NCBI GenBank assembly: GCA_902489645.1
Contig: CABUAW010000001.1
Coordinates: 56,529-120,528, forward strand
DNA: 64,000 nt
Reading direction: 5' to 3'
Origin: an uncultured Lachnospiraceae bacterium
GTDB taxonomy: Bacteria; Bacillota; Clostridia; Lachnospirales; Lachnospiraceae
Each line of letters opens with the position of its first letter. The stretch's first letter is position 1. Made by a program: the position numbers and the translations under genes. This document shows, one piece after another, positions 40,964 through 50,904 of the stretch. The notes beneath the pieces were generated by a model that saw only the letters and a program-made list of their open reading frames with translations, made no database searches and was not told the DNA's origin.

Positions 40964-43171
40964 CTACACCTCCCCCAGCCACACGCTTAACCCGCTATAC
41001 CGCTTCTGTTCCTGCTGGTTTTGAATCATCTGTGCCACCGTCTGCTCGCTGCCGACAATCGCCACGCATTTTTTCGCACGGGTAACAGCGGTATAAAGGA
41101 TATTCCGGTTAAAGAGCATCCTCGGACCGGTAAGCAGCGGCATAACCACGGCCGGATACTCACTTCCCTGAGCTTTATGTACAGTAATGGCATAGGCCAG
41201 CTCCAGCTCATCCAGGCCGTTGAACGGATAGACGATTTTACGCCCTTCATCAAATTCCACGGTCATCTGTTCGGCGAAGAAATTGATTTCCCGAACAACC
41301 CCCATATCGCCGTTAAAAACGCCGACGCCTTTTTCTACGGGAATCCCGTAACGGTCCGTAATCTCCCATTCAAGCTGATAATTGTTTTTTATCTGCATGA
41401 CCTTGTCGCCTTCACGAAAAAGGCGGTCGCCCTGCTCTTTTTCGCGTTTGGATTCATCCTTTGGATTCAGGTACTCCTGAAGCAGCTTGTTCAGACGTTC
41501 CACACCGAGTTCTCCTTTACGCATCGGCGTAAGCACTTGGATATCACTGACCGAAGCGCCTACGTTTTTCGGAAGCTTATCCCGGACAAGGGCAATGATA
41601 ACCCCCTGGATATCCGCCGCCTGATAGCGTTTCAGACAAAAGAAATCCGGTGTTTTAATTTCCAAATCAATATTTTCACCGTCGTTGATTTTATGAGCAT
41701 TTTTGATAATCGCGCTTTCCATAGCCTGACGGAAAATTTTCGTCAGCATGACCACATTAAAGCAATGGGACTGGATAATATCTTTCAGCACATTTCCCGG
41801 GCCCACTGACGGAAGCTGGTTCACATCCCCTACCAGGATAAGCCGTGTCCCCGGCATAATGGCTTTTAAAAGAGCATTCATTAAATGGATGTCCACCATG
41901 GACATTTCATCGATAATAATAACATCGCTCTCCAGAGGATTTTGTTCATTTCGTTCAAAACGACTGCCGTCCTGCTCCTCCGGTCCCCCATTCAGCTCCA
42001 GCATCCGGTGAATCGTCTGGGCCTCACAGCCAGTAGCTTCCGTCATTCGCTTGGCGGCCCGCCCTGTCGGTGCCGCCAGCCGGATTTCCAATCCTTCATT
42101 TTCAAAAAATCGAATCATCGCATTGATGGTTGTTGTCTTTCCTGTTCCGGGGCCGCCGGTGATAACCAGAACACCGTTTCTGGCTGCCTCCACCACCGCC
42201 GTTTTCTGCATTTCATCAAGATTGATTTTCTCTTCGGCCTCAATACGCTGAATCTGATGCTCCGCCTCCCGCAGACTCACTTCGTATTTAATATTTAAGT
42301 TTTTCAGCATCCGCGCTGTACCAAGTTCAAGATAGTAATACGTCGAAGCATACACTACCGGCTGTTCCTCAATGGTCTTAATGACAATCTTTTTATCAAT
42401 AGAGAGGTCCATCAACTGCCGCTCTACGCCATCTTCGGAAATTTCCAGGATTTCCGCCGCCTGACGTTTCAACTCCTCCACCGGAAGATACACATGCCCG
42501 TTCATACTCGCCTGCAAAAGAACATAAATGACGCCGCTTCGAATCCGGTAATCCGAATCCATACCAATTCCGGCCCGCCGTGCAATATCATCGGCCAGAC
42601 GAAACCCGATTCCCGACACATCTTCGGCCAATTGATATGGATTTTCCCGGATAATATCATAGAGACGGCTTCCATACTCATTATATATTTTTACCGCATA
42701 AGCCGTACTGATACCGTATTTTGATAAAAACATCATGGCCTGACGCATATCCTGTTTATCATGAAACTGCTGATAAATTTCCTGGGCCTTCCGCTCACTG
42801 ATTCCTTTGACCTCCGCCAGCCTTTCCGGTTCATCTTCGATAATCCGAAAGCTGTCCTCTTTAAACTTTTTTACAATACGGCCGGCCAATGACGGGCCGA
42901 CGCCTTTAATGGCCCCGGAACCGAGATAGCGTTCTATGGAAAATAAATCTTCCGGCGCCTCAATGGAAAACGATGCGATACGAAACTGCCGGCCATAGGT
43001 CGCATGTTCCACATAATCTCCTTCAGCCTTGATATATTCACCTTCGTTGACCATAGCCATTGTCCCGGTACACATCACCTCGTCGCCCTGACACATCAGC
43101 GCCAACACCGTATAACCATTATTCTCATTGTGATAAACAATGTGTTCAACTAAGCCGTGAAGCGTTTCCAT
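40964..43171 (-). CDS. recD2: RecD2-type SF1B DNA helicase
   Basis: The start at 43171 (METLHGLVEHIVY) is set by GGGAGG six bases upstream; the protein is then 735 residues, normal for RecD2. After an OB-like N-terminus and helix-hairpin-helix region (GAIKGVGPSLAGRIV, VKGISERKAQEIY) come the helicase motifs: TGGPGTGKTTTIN (I), APTGRAAKRM (Ia), IIDEMSMVD (II), LVGDVNQLPSVGPG (III), AITVHKAQGSEYPAVV (V) and NILYTAVTRAKKCV (VI). It unwinds DNA 5'-3' in repair, independently of RecBC. It follows the mreB-like gene after a hairpin. Confidence 0.95.
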   Translation of the reverse strand: METLHGLVEHIVYHNENNGYTVLALMCQGDEVMCTGTMAMVNEGEYIKAEGDYVEHATYGRQFRIASFSIEAPEDLFSIERYLGSGAIKGVGPSLAGRIVKKFKEDSFRIIEDEPERLAEVKGISERKAQEIYQQFHDKQDMRQAMMFLSKYGISTAYAVKIYNEYGSRLYDIIRENPYQLAEDVSGIGFRLADDIARRAGIGMDSDYRIRSGVIYVLLQASMNGHVYLPVEELKRQAAEILEISEDGVERQLMDLSIDKKIVIKTIEEQPVVYASTYYYLELGTARMLKNLNIKYEVSLREAEHQIQRIEAEEKINLDEMQKTAVVEAARNGVLVITGGPGTGKTTTINAMIRFFENEGLEIRLAAPTGRAAKRMTEATGCEAQTIHRMLELNGGPEEQDGSRFERNEQNPLESDVIIIDEMSMVDIHLMNALLKAIMPGTRLILVGDVNQLPSVGPGNVLKDIIQSHCFNVVMLTKIFRQAMESAIIKNAHKINDGENIDLEIKTPDFFCLKRYQAADIQGVIIALVRDKLPKNVGASVSDIQVLTPMRKGELGVERLNKLLQEYLNPKDESKREKEQGDRLFREGDKVMQIKNNYQLEWEITDRYGIPVEKGVGVFNGDMGVVREINFFAEQMTVEFDEGRKIVYPFNGLDELELAYAITVHKAQGSEYPAVVMPLLTGPRMLFNRNILYTAVTRAKKCVAIVGSEQTVAQMIQNQQEQKRYSGLSVWLGEV

Positions 43172-43192
43172 GTTCATCCTCCCAACACAAAA

Positions 43193-43218
43193 GGCTGAAA
43201 ATCTGCATATTTTCAGCC
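43193..43218 (-). terminator. Hairpin between the mreB-like gene and recD2
   Basis: GGCTGAAAAT (43193-43202) and ATTTTCAGCC (43209-43218) pair perfectly with a 6-base loop, followed on the minus strand by TTTTGTG. It lies between the mreB-like stop and the recD2 ribosome site and may attenuate read-through. Confidence 0.6.
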
Positions 43219-43226
43219 CCTTAAAA

Positions 43227-44222
43227 CTATTTTTCAACCTTTTTTGCTTCCATAAATTCCGTATATCTCCCCGTACCTATGGCAACCACAGAAATCGGGT
43301 CGTCCGCCAGGGTTGTCCGAATCCCGGTAATCTGTTCAATCAGCCGGTCCATGCCATACAACATACTTCCGCCGCCCGTCAATAAGATACCACGAGTTGC
43401 GATATCCGCAGACAATTCCGGCGGTGTTTCCTCTAAAACTTTATGAATTCCGGTGATAATCTGGGTCAGACAGCTTTCCAGAGCTTCCTGGGTTTCCACC
43501 GAACTCATGACAATTGTCTTTGGAAGTCCCGTCAGCACATTACGCCCGCAGACCTCCATTGTTTCTTCTTCATCCCTCGGATACGCCGTCCCAATCTGTT
43601 TTTTTATTTCCTCAGCCGTCCGTTCTCCGACAAGAATCTCATATTTTTTACGCAAATAGCGGACAATGGCATCATCAAAATCATTCCCGGCCACCTTCAG
43701 AGACTGGCTGACCACCGTATCTCCATAAGAAATAACCGCCACATCCGTCGTTCCTCCGCCAATATCCACGACAATATTTCCGAATGGCTTTGAAATATCA
43801 ATTCCCGCACCTAATGCGGCCGCAATCGGTTCCTCGACAATAATAACGTCCCTGGCTCCGGCTTCCATAGTTGCATCGATAACCGCCCGTTTTTCCACCT
43901 CGGTCACACCGCTTGGTACGCAGACTGTAATCCTTGGACGCCAAAAGGTCTTTCGTCCAACGGCTTTATGAATAAAATATTTAAGCATTTTTTCTGTAAT
44001 GGTATAATCCGAAATCACACCCTGACGGAGCGGACGTACCGCCGCAATGTTTCCCGGAGTGCGGCCAATCATCTCCCGCGCTTCTTCGCCAATACTTTTG
44101 ATTTCATTCGTATCTCTGTCATAAGCCACCACCGAAGGCTCATGGAGTACAATACCCGTACCTCTTATATAAACAAGAACACTGTCTGTTCCCAAATCAA
44201 TTCCAATATCAGACGCTAACAT
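43227..44222 (-). CDS. MreB/Mbl-family actin-like cell-shape protein
   Basis: From ATG 44222 (MLASDIGIDLGTDSVLVY; AAAGGGG upstream) the protein has 331 residues. Actin-fold motifs are IGIDLGTDSV (phosphate 1), VVDIGGGTTDVAVISYG (phosphate 2) and GILLTGGGSMLYGMD (adenosine), with the MreB stretch PSVVAYDRDTNEIKSIGEEAREMIGRTPGNIAAVRPL. It guides lateral wall synthesis at the membrane. There is no mreC or mreD beside it, so it is more like a separate Mbl/MreBH paralogue. TATAAT on the minus strand at 44265-44260 is the likely -10 box. Confidence 0.93.
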   Translation of the reverse strand: MLASDIGIDLGTDSVLVYIRGTGIVLHEPSVVAYDRDTNEIKSIGEEAREMIGRTPGNIAAVRPLRQGVISDYTITEKMLKYFIHKAVGRKTFWRPRITVCVPSGVTEVEKRAVIDATMEAGARDVIIVEEPIAAALGAGIDISKPFGNIVVDIGGGTTDVAVISYGDTVVSQSLKVAGNDFDDAIVRYLRKKYEILVGERTAEEIKKQIGTAYPRDEEETMEVCGRNVLTGLPKTIVMSSVETQEALESCLTQIITGIHKVLEETPPELSADIATRGILLTGGGSMLYGMDRLIEQITGIRTTLADDPISVVAIGTGRYTEFMEAKKVEK

Positions 44223-44287
44223 ATGTGTCCCCTTTCGTCTTTTTTTCATTTATTCTTTTATTATAACTGATTTCGCAAAAATTACCA

Positions 44288-46942
44288 CTAGATAATCCTT
44301 CTTTTTCTGTATTCAAATACAGAAAGCACAGCGAAACAAATAATGGATACAACGGATACTGCGCATCCCACAAAGACACCCTTTACATGGTAGCAAAGTT
44401 CAATCTGGTTTTTTCCAGCATTCACAGGAATCATCATGAATATATTCACACCGTCTTTTGGCTGCACTTTAACCCCATTGACAGTCACTTCCCAATTTTC
44501 CTCATTTGGAATCGTCAACATCAGCCAACCGTCTGACGGAGCATCATAACTTCCACTGACATAACCATCTTCAAATACGGTCGGCTGGAAAGACTGGGCC
44601 CGAATTTTCTCAATAACCTGTTCAAAAACATCCATATTTAATTTATAAAATACACTGTCAATCCATGGTTCCGGGACATCGATATAAACATTCCCCGCGT
44701 TCACCTCTTCCAGACTTTTAAAATATTCTTCTTTTATTTCCTCACCTAAATTTTTTGTATTAAATCCCACCTCATTTTGTTCGGAGGATGTTCCCACCTG
44801 ATAAATCCCCATATTTCCCCAATCGCTTCGATAATAGCAGGAAAACTCGCCGTTAATAGCCATCGGTATCGCATCAATTATTGAACGGGTATAACCATAA
44901 ATCATACTATCTTCATTCAAGTCCGGAATTTGATAAATGACCGTCTCGCTTACCTCATCATATTGATATTCAACATCCAAAGGTTCATATATCTGAATGT
45001 CTTCTCCCAAAATTGCGCTGTAGACCTTATTTTGAAATTCAAACGGATTATCCCATTGCGTTGTATTCACATCAAACTGACTTCCTAATGAAATAATATC
45101 CACAGCGTCCTCACTGACGCCAAATCCTAACGGCAGCGCATAAGGATTATAGTAAACAGATTTTCCATTTCGTTCCTGAATATCCTCAACATACTTCAGG
45201 CCATAGTATTCCTTTGTTGACATCAAATACCGAACCCCAAGCAAGCTGTCGGAAGTTAATATTGGCTCATGGTAAAATGTCGGAAAGAATCCTTTGCAGT
45301 ATCCCATAGCTGCAATAAAATCTGCCGTTTTTTTATCATAGGACGATGAATATTGCTGAATTCCTGAATAACCATAAGCCAGACTTTCATTGGCAAAAAA
45401 TGAGTTATCGTAATTTTTTTTATCTCTGTTTTCATTTTGCTCCATCCGATAGAATACAGAATCATCATACTCTTGTATACTTGATACCAGAGCTTCCTGT
45501 TCGCTTGCATACACCGCGTATTCTCCGGCAGGTTTTCGATAAACATCACTGGTCACCCAATAACCATTCGCTAATATTTCAGCATAAAATACAGCAAGCA
45601 TGAATCCCAGACATATATTCCTATATTTTCTTCCGGATAAATAAATATATACAGCAAGACTATAAAATACAAGCAAACCAATCTGAATCCACAACACAAT
45701 ACTGTCATATGGATAAACAAAATCAAAAATCAAGAATATCGCTATATTTACCGCCGCTATTTTAACAAAAGTTTTTTTATTAATTGAATCAAACTGTTCC
45801 AACGCCTGGGCGGCCGCGAAAATTATCGTAAAAATCACAATATAGGCAAACCGGAATTTAAATGCAGCCGGAAACTTAAAACCGCACCATATATGTTCTA
45901 AAGGCCTGAAAAATTCCGAAAAGACCATAATAGAAATGAGTACTCCGTTACATGCTTTATCAAAGAGTCTTACATTTTTTGAAAAAAAATAATATCCTGC
46001 ACTTATCAATAATAATACACCGCAAAATAAGGTAATCGTCGAATCATTAATGGTCAGCCCCATATTAGGAGTTCCTATCATAAACCCCCGATAAATATTC
46101 AGAAAACTTCCATTTGTTCCAAATTCAAAAATTCCCTCATCCAAAATGCTTCGCCCGCTGCTCTGGCCAAAAACCACAGGAACAAAAAAAGCACAGCTCA
46201 ACATAACTCCCAACAGATCTATCCCACAAAAGCCAAAAAACTGACGAACTATTCTTTTTAAAGATAACTGCTCATATTTATAATCCCATTGAATCTGTTC
46301 ATACAAAAAATAAATGACTGCAAAAAGACAATTCATGTAGCCAGTATACCAATTGAATATAATAGAAAGAGCAACGCTTACATAAAGCATACCCTTCTTT
46401 TTTTCAGAGACATATCTCCAGATACCCCAAAGTATCATTGGAAGCATATAAACGCCATCTAACCAAGATATATTACTTAACTGTCCCACATTATACTGCG
46501 TAAACGCATAAGCCAGAGATGTGATGACAATAAAAACCGGTTTTAATTTCTCTAATCGATGACTAATAAATAACGAAAATGTAAAACCGCACAATCCGAC
46601 CTTCAAAATCGTTGTTATCAAAACAAAAAACTCAAGCTGATTTTCTTCAACGAAAAATAATAATAAATTAAATGGAGAAGAAAGATAATATCCAAATAAA
46701 GCTACCAATGAGCCCCCCAGAGACTTAGAGAAAGAATATCCTATATGGGCATTACCGGCCATAACTTCCTTCAAATAATGAAAGAAATCTACATATTGAA
46801 TATAACAGTCATTTGTTAACACAGAATACTCACCAAAAGGATATATTCCCAACTTCCAAAAGCAGATGATAACCGCAAACATAGATAATACGGCGGCAAA
46901 AAGCCCCCACATAATATATTTTTTACTATTTACAATCTTCAT
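44288..46942 (-). CDS. YfhO-family polytopic membrane glycosyltransferase
   Basis: The 884-residue protein has about 12-14 membrane segments in residues 10-470, a large extracellular domain and a last membrane helix before a basic tail (YRKRRII). The N-terminal SVLTNDCYIQYVDFFHYLKEV with an early Asp, and SKSLGGSLVALFGYYL, fit YfhO proteins, GT-C-like enzymes. In Bacillus and Listeria, YfhO works with CsbB-type GT2 proteins to put GlcNAc on lipoteichoic acid. The gene begins three bases after such a GT2, which strongly supports that role here. Confidence 0.9.
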   Translation of the reverse strand: MKIVNSKKYIMWGLFAAVLSMFAVIICFWKLGIYPFGEYSVLTNDCYIQYVDFFHYLKEVMAGNAHIGYSFSKSLGGSLVALFGYYLSSPFNLLLFFVEENQLEFFVLITTILKVGLCGFTFSLFISHRLEKLKPVFIVITSLAYAFTQYNVGQLSNISWLDGVYMLPMILWGIWRYVSEKKKGMLYVSVALSIIFNWYTGYMNCLFAVIYFLYEQIQWDYKYEQLSLKRIVRQFFGFCGIDLLGVMLSCAFFVPVVFGQSSGRSILDEGIFEFGTNGSFLNIYRGFMIGTPNMGLTINDSTITLFCGVLLLISAGYYFFSKNVRLFDKACNGVLISIMVFSEFFRPLEHIWCGFKFPAAFKFRFAYIVIFTIIFAAAQALEQFDSINKKTFVKIAAVNIAIFLIFDFVYPYDSIVLWIQIGLLVFYSLAVYIYLSGRKYRNICLGFMLAVFYAEILANGYWVTSDVYRKPAGEYAVYASEQEALVSSIQEYDDSVFYRMEQNENRDKKNYDNSFFANESLAYGYSGIQQYSSSYDKKTADFIAAMGYCKGFFPTFYHEPILTSDSLLGVRYLMSTKEYYGLKYVEDIQERNGKSVYYNPYALPLGFGVSEDAVDIISLGSQFDVNTTQWDNPFEFQNKVYSAILGEDIQIYEPLDVEYQYDEVSETVIYQIPDLNEDSMIYGYTRSIIDAIPMAINGEFSCYYRSDWGNMGIYQVGTSSEQNEVGFNTKNLGEEIKEEYFKSLEEVNAGNVYIDVPEPWIDSVFYKLNMDVFEQVIEKIRAQSFQPTVFEDGYVSGSYDAPSDGWLMLTIPNEENWEVTVNGVKVQPKDGVNIFMMIPVNAGKNQIELCYHVKGVFVGCAVSVVSIICFAVLSVFEYRKRRII

Positions 46943-46945
46943 TCC

Positions 46946-47887
46946 TTATCTCCGTTCACGAACAATATAAATTGGTCGCCGTTTTGTCTCTAAATAGGTT
47001 TTTGAAATATAGAGTCCCATAATTCCTAAACATAGTAGCTGAATTCCACCTAAAAATACAATGATGGTAACCATCGAAGGCCAGCCAGCCACCGGGTCTC
47101 CAAAAATCAGAGCCCGGATAATAACTACCAACATTCCAACAAAGGAGACGCCGCAGAATCCGATTCCCAATACAGAGGCAATGGAAAGCGGCATTGTTGA
47201 ATAAGCCAAAATGCCGTCAATCGAATATAAAAACAATTTCCAGAAGGACCACTTGGTTTCACCAACACTTCGTTCCACATTTTCAAATTCCAACCACTTC
47301 GTCCGAAAACCAACCCAACTGTAAATTCCCTTTGTAAAACGATTATATTCCTGGTCCTTTAAAACAGCATCCACCATCTTCCGGCTCATAAATCGATAAT
47401 CCCGGGCGCCATCAACAATTTCCGTATCTGACATTTTATTAATCAATTTGTAGAACCTCCTGGCAAAAAAAGACCGAATTGGCGGTTCCCCTTTCCGAGT
47501 CACACGGCGTGTCGCCACACAATCATATTCTTCATTTCCAACAGAATTTTTAATAATTTTATACATCTCAGGAAGCAGGCCCGGAGGGTCCTGCAAATCC
47601 ACATCCATTGTTGCGACATAATCTCCGGATGCAGCCTGCAATCCTGCATAAAGTCCGGCTTCCTTTCCGAAATTCCTTGAAAATGATACAAAGTGGACAC
47701 GCTCGTCCATCTCACATAATTTTTTTATGCTTTTTAATGTCCCGTCCTTACTTCCATCATCGATAAAACAGAATTCTATTTCCAATTCATTTTTTAACAC
47801 TTCAACTGCTTTCAGAGTTTCTCTATAAAAAATCGGAACAGCCGCTTCCTCATTATAACAAGGCACAACAATAGATAACAGTTCCAT
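46946..47887 (-). CDS. CsbB/GtrB-like undecaprenyl-phosphate glycosyltransferase
   Basis: The 313-residue protein has a GT-A domain (VVPCYNEEAAVPIFY, CFIDDGSKDGT, ATMDVDLQDPP) and two C-terminal membrane helices (near 235-260 and 270-295), ending in ETKRRPIYIVRE, the layout of CsbB, GtrB and ArnC. It forms undecaprenyl-phosphate sugar on the inner face of the membrane. The adjacent YfhO-like protein would then transfer the sugar outside. No GtcA-type small flippase is seen next to them. Confidence 0.92.
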   Translation of the reverse strand: MELLSIVVPCYNEEAAVPIFYRETLKAVEVLKNELEIEFCFIDDGSKDGTLKSIKKLCEMDERVHFVSFSRNFGKEAGLYAGLQAASGDYVATMDVDLQDPPGLLPEMYKIIKNSVGNEEYDCVATRRVTRKGEPPIRSFFARRFYKLINKMSDTEIVDGARDYRFMSRKMVDAVLKDQEYNRFTKGIYSWVGFRTKWLEFENVERSVGETKWSFWKLFLYSIDGILAYSTMPLSIASVLGIGFCGVSFVGMLVVIIRALIFGDPVAGWPSMVTIIVFLGGIQLLCLGIMGLYISKTYLETKRRPIYIVRERR

Positions 47888-47934
47888 ATAACATCCTCCG
47901 ATTTTCCAATTTTTTCTTCTTAGTTTTATATTTA

Positions 47935-47963
47935 ATTATATTTTTTATACCCATATTTGTCAA
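47935..47963 (-). promoter_or_regulatory. Promoter of the csbB-like/yfhO-like operon
   Basis: On the minus strand TTGACA (47963-47958) and TATAAT (47940-47935) are both perfect and are 17 bases apart, 48 bases before the GT2 start. This predicts strong constitutive transcription. Confidence 0.82.
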
Positions 47964-47989
47964 CATGGCTGTGTTTTTCCTGCAAGGCA

Positions 47990-48028
47990 AAAGCCTCCGA
48001 CAAATGATTTCATTTTTTCGGAGGCTTT
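47990..48028 (-). terminator. Terminator after copZ
   Basis: AAAGCCTCCGA (47990-48000) and its complement (48018-48028) form an 11-base-pair stem with a 17-base loop, 20 bases after the copZ stop on the minus strand; a short TTTT follows with GCC. The plus side has an AT tract too. Confidence 0.65.
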
Positions 48029-48048
48029 ATGGCAAAACTCAGTTCTTT

Positions 48049-48246
48049 TTATTCAATTCCCGTCACATCGTAACCAGCTTCATCAATAGCCGCTTTCAGA
48101 GCCGCTTCATCATATGCGCCGTCAAAGGTTGCGCATTTATCTTCCAGGCTGACGTTAATATCCTTTACGCCAAGTCCTTCCAGTGCTTCTGTTACATGTG
48201 CAACGCATTTCTGGCATCCCATACCCTCAATCATTACCTTTGTCAT
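48049..48246 (-). CDS. copZ: CopZ-like copper chaperone (heavy-metal-associated domain)
   Basis: This 65-residue protein is a single HMA domain with KVMIEGMGCQKCVAHVTEAL; the two Cys of GMGCQKC bind Cu(I). It should hand copper to CopA or to CsoR. AAGGAGAG precedes the ATG. It is the last gene of csoR-copA-copZ, 50 bases after copA. Confidence 0.93.
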   Translation of the reverse strand: MTKVMIEGMGCQKCVAHVTEALEGLGVKDINVSLEDKCATFDGAYDEAALKAAIDEAGYDVTGIE

Positions 48247-48296
48247 TTTGAATCTCTCCTTCTGTTATTTGTTCTATAATAATACGATTTCAAAGC

Positions 48297-50882
48297 TTAT
48301 TCAAGGGATTTCGTTCCAATATATTCATATCCGGCCGCTTCAATGGCTTTCTTAATATCTTCCTCCGGCACATCCCCGTTCATGGAGACAACGGCCGTTC
48401 CGGCCTCATGGCTGACAACCGCCTCTGAAATCTGCGGGAACTTTTCAAGACAACGTTTTACCATTTTTTCGCAGTGTCCGCACATCATGCCTTCAATCTC
48501 CAAAGTTTTCGTCATTGTCGGCAAATCTGTATCAACCGGCTCAGACGGCTCTTCCACCGGCTTCAATGCCGCCGCAATTCCCGATATATCCGCACTCTGA
48601 ATTTTTTTATCCTTTGAAGCATTGTGCATCTTAAAGAAGTTTAACCGCAAAGCGTTGGATACAACGCAGAAGCTTGACAGGCTCATGGCCGCCGCGCCAA
48701 ACATCGGATTTAACTTCAGGCCGAATAACGGAATCCATACGCCGGCCGCCAACGGAATACCAATGACATTGTAGAAAAATGCCCAAAACAGGTTTTCATG
48801 GATATTTCTCAGGGTCGCACGGCTTAAACGAATCGCCGCCGGAACATCGCTTAAACGGCTCTTCATAAGCACAACGTCGGCCGCGTCAATGGCAATATCT
48901 GTCCCTGCGCCGATGGCAATACCGATATCCGCCCGTGTCAAAGCCGGCGCATCATTAATCCCGTCGCCGACCATCGCGACCTTTCCTTTTTCCTTCAAAG
49001 CCCGGATAACACTTTCCTTTCCATCCGGCAATACTCCGGCAATGACTTCGTCCACACCGGCCTGGGCGCCGATGGCTCTGGCTGTCCGTTCATTATCTCC
49101 GGTCAGCATGACAACCCGGATACCCATATTTTGCAATTCTTTGACGGCCTGCGGACTATCCTCTTTGATGACGTCGGCGACCGCAATAATACCGATAAAT
49201 TTTCCGTTTCGGCCAAAGAACAGCGGTGTTTTTCCGGCTTCGGCCAAAGCCTCCGCCCGCTTTTCCATTTCTTTGGAAACTTCCATCTGTCCACTGACAA
49301 ACTTCAAATTACCGCCGACCAGGACAGTGCCGTCAAGGGTGGCTGTCAGGCCGTTCCCCGGCAATGCCTGAAAGTCGGTCACTTCTTTGGCTGTCATCTG
49401 TTTTTCTTCTGCCTGCTGTAAAATTGCCCGTGCCAACGGATGTTCGCTCTTCTTTTCCAATGCATAGGCCAGATTCAAAAGCTCGTCTTCACCAATACCA
49501 TCTGCCGGAATCATATCTGTCACCTTCGGTTCACCGCTGGTAATCGTTCCGGTTTTATCCAATGCAACAATCTGCATCTTGCCGGCCTCTTCCAGGGATA
49601 CGGCCGTTTTAAAGAGAATACCATGCTTAGCGCCCATGCCATTGCCGACCATAATCGCCACCGGTGTTGCAAGACCTAAAGCACATGGACAGCTAATGAC
49701 AAGAACCGAAATCCCCCTTGCCAACGCAAAGCCAACGGTCTGTCCTGCAAGCAGCCATACAATTATTGTAATCACCGCAATTGTAATGACTGCCGGAACG
49801 AAGATGCCCGAAACCTTATCGGCCACTTTGGCAATCGGCGCCTTTGTCGCCGCCGCATCACTGACCATTTTGATAATCTGGGAGAGCGTAGTATCCTCAC
49901 CAACCCGGGTCGCTTCGCAGCGAATAAATCCGGACTGATTCACCGTCGCCGCCGATACGGCGTCGCCCTCCGTCTTATCCACGGGAATACTTTCTCCGGT
50001 CAGTGCAGATTCATTAACCGCGCTGCTTCCTTCCAGAATCACACCGTCCACCGGAATATTCTCTCCCGGCCGGACAACAAAAATATCGCCTTTTTTTACC
50101 TGCTCGATTGGAAGCACCGTTTCTATACCGTCTTTTAAGACCGTGGCCGTCTTCGGCGCCATTTTCATAAGGCTCTTTAAGGCGTCCGTCGTCTTTCCTT
50201 TAGAACGGGCCTCCAGCATTTTACCAACTGTAATCAGGGTTAAAATCATTGCCGCCGATTCAAAGTAAAATTCATGCATATACATCATGACTCCGTCCAT
50301 ATTTCCATGAACCTGAGCGTCTGTCATAGCAAAGAGCGCATAGGTACTGTAGACAAAAGAGGCCCCTGCGCCAAGAGCTACCAACGTATCCATATTCGGA
50401 GCGCGGTGAAGCAGGCTCTTGAACCCGCTGATAAAGAATTTCTGATTAATCACCATGACAATCACAGTCAATAAGAGCTGTATCAACCCCATGGCCACAT
50501 GATTGTCCGTAAAAAATCCCGGAAGCGGCCAGCCCCACATCATATGCCCCATGGAAAAATACATGAGAACAATGAGGAAGCCAACCGAGGACCATAAACG
50601 TTTTTTTAACACAGGCGTTTCCCTGTCTTTTAACATATCCTCCGCATCCGCTGTGGAAGCCACCTGCGAAGAAGCCGCCGAAGCGCCTTTTTTAGATGCC
50701 CCGTACCCGGCCTTTTCTACGGCCGCAATGATATCCTGGGCCGATGCGCTGCCCTCCACACCCATCGAATTTGTCAAGAGGCTGACCGAACAGGATGTCA
50801 CTCCCGGCACCTTTGACACTGCCTTTTCAACCCGGCTGCTGCATGCCGCGCATGACATACCGGTGACTGTATATTGCTCCAT
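48297..50882 (-). CDS. copA: Copper-exporting P1B-type ATPase
   Basis: The 861-residue protein has an N-terminal HMA domain (GMSCAACSSRVE), the Cu(I) membrane motif SCPCALGLATP near 397, the actuator ALTGESIPV, phosphorylation site DKTGTITSG near 441, SEHPLARAI nucleotide-binding His and GDGINDAPAL near 639. Unusually it has a second HMA domain at the C-terminus (IEGMMCGHCEKMVKRCLEKF, residues about 790-861) in place of tandem N-terminal domains. It pumps Cu(I) out of the cell. AAGGAGGAG precedes its start. It is controlled by the CsoR gene directly upstream. Confidence 0.95.
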   Translation of the reverse strand: MEQYTVTGMSCAACSSRVEKAVSKVPGVTSCSVSLLTNSMGVEGSASAQDIIAAVEKAGYGASKKGASAASSQVASTADAEDMLKDRETPVLKKRLWSSVGFLIVLMYFSMGHMMWGWPLPGFFTDNHVAMGLIQLLLTVIVMVINQKFFISGFKSLLHRAPNMDTLVALGAGASFVYSTYALFAMTDAQVHGNMDGVMMYMHEFYFESAAMILTLITVGKMLEARSKGKTTDALKSLMKMAPKTATVLKDGIETVLPIEQVKKGDIFVVRPGENIPVDGVILEGSSAVNESALTGESIPVDKTEGDAVSAATVNQSGFIRCEATRVGEDTTLSQIIKMVSDAAATKAPIAKVADKVSGIFVPAVITIAVITIIVWLLAGQTVGFALARGISVLVISCPCALGLATPVAIMVGNGMGAKHGILFKTAVSLEEAGKMQIVALDKTGTITSGEPKVTDMIPADGIGEDELLNLAYALEKKSEHPLARAILQQAEEKQMTAKEVTDFQALPGNGLTATLDGTVLVGGNLKFVSGQMEVSKEMEKRAEALAEAGKTPLFFGRNGKFIGIIAVADVIKEDSPQAVKELQNMGIRVVMLTGDNERTARAIGAQAGVDEVIAGVLPDGKESVIRALKEKGKVAMVGDGINDAPALTRADIGIAIGAGTDIAIDAADVVLMKSRLSDVPAAIRLSRATLRNIHENLFWAFFYNVIGIPLAAGVWIPLFGLKLNPMFGAAAMSLSSFCVVSNALRLNFFKMHNASKDKKIQSADISGIAAALKPVEEPSEPVDTDLPTMTKTLEIEGMMCGHCEKMVKRCLEKFPQISEAVVSHEAGTAVVSMNGDVPEEDIKKAIEAAGYEYIGTKSLE

Positions 50883-50904
50883 ATTACGTCTCCTCCTTCA
50901 AGTC

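Noticed and set aside
41021..41809. 262-codon plus-strand ORF
   Set aside because: It is antisense to the helicase motifs of recD2.
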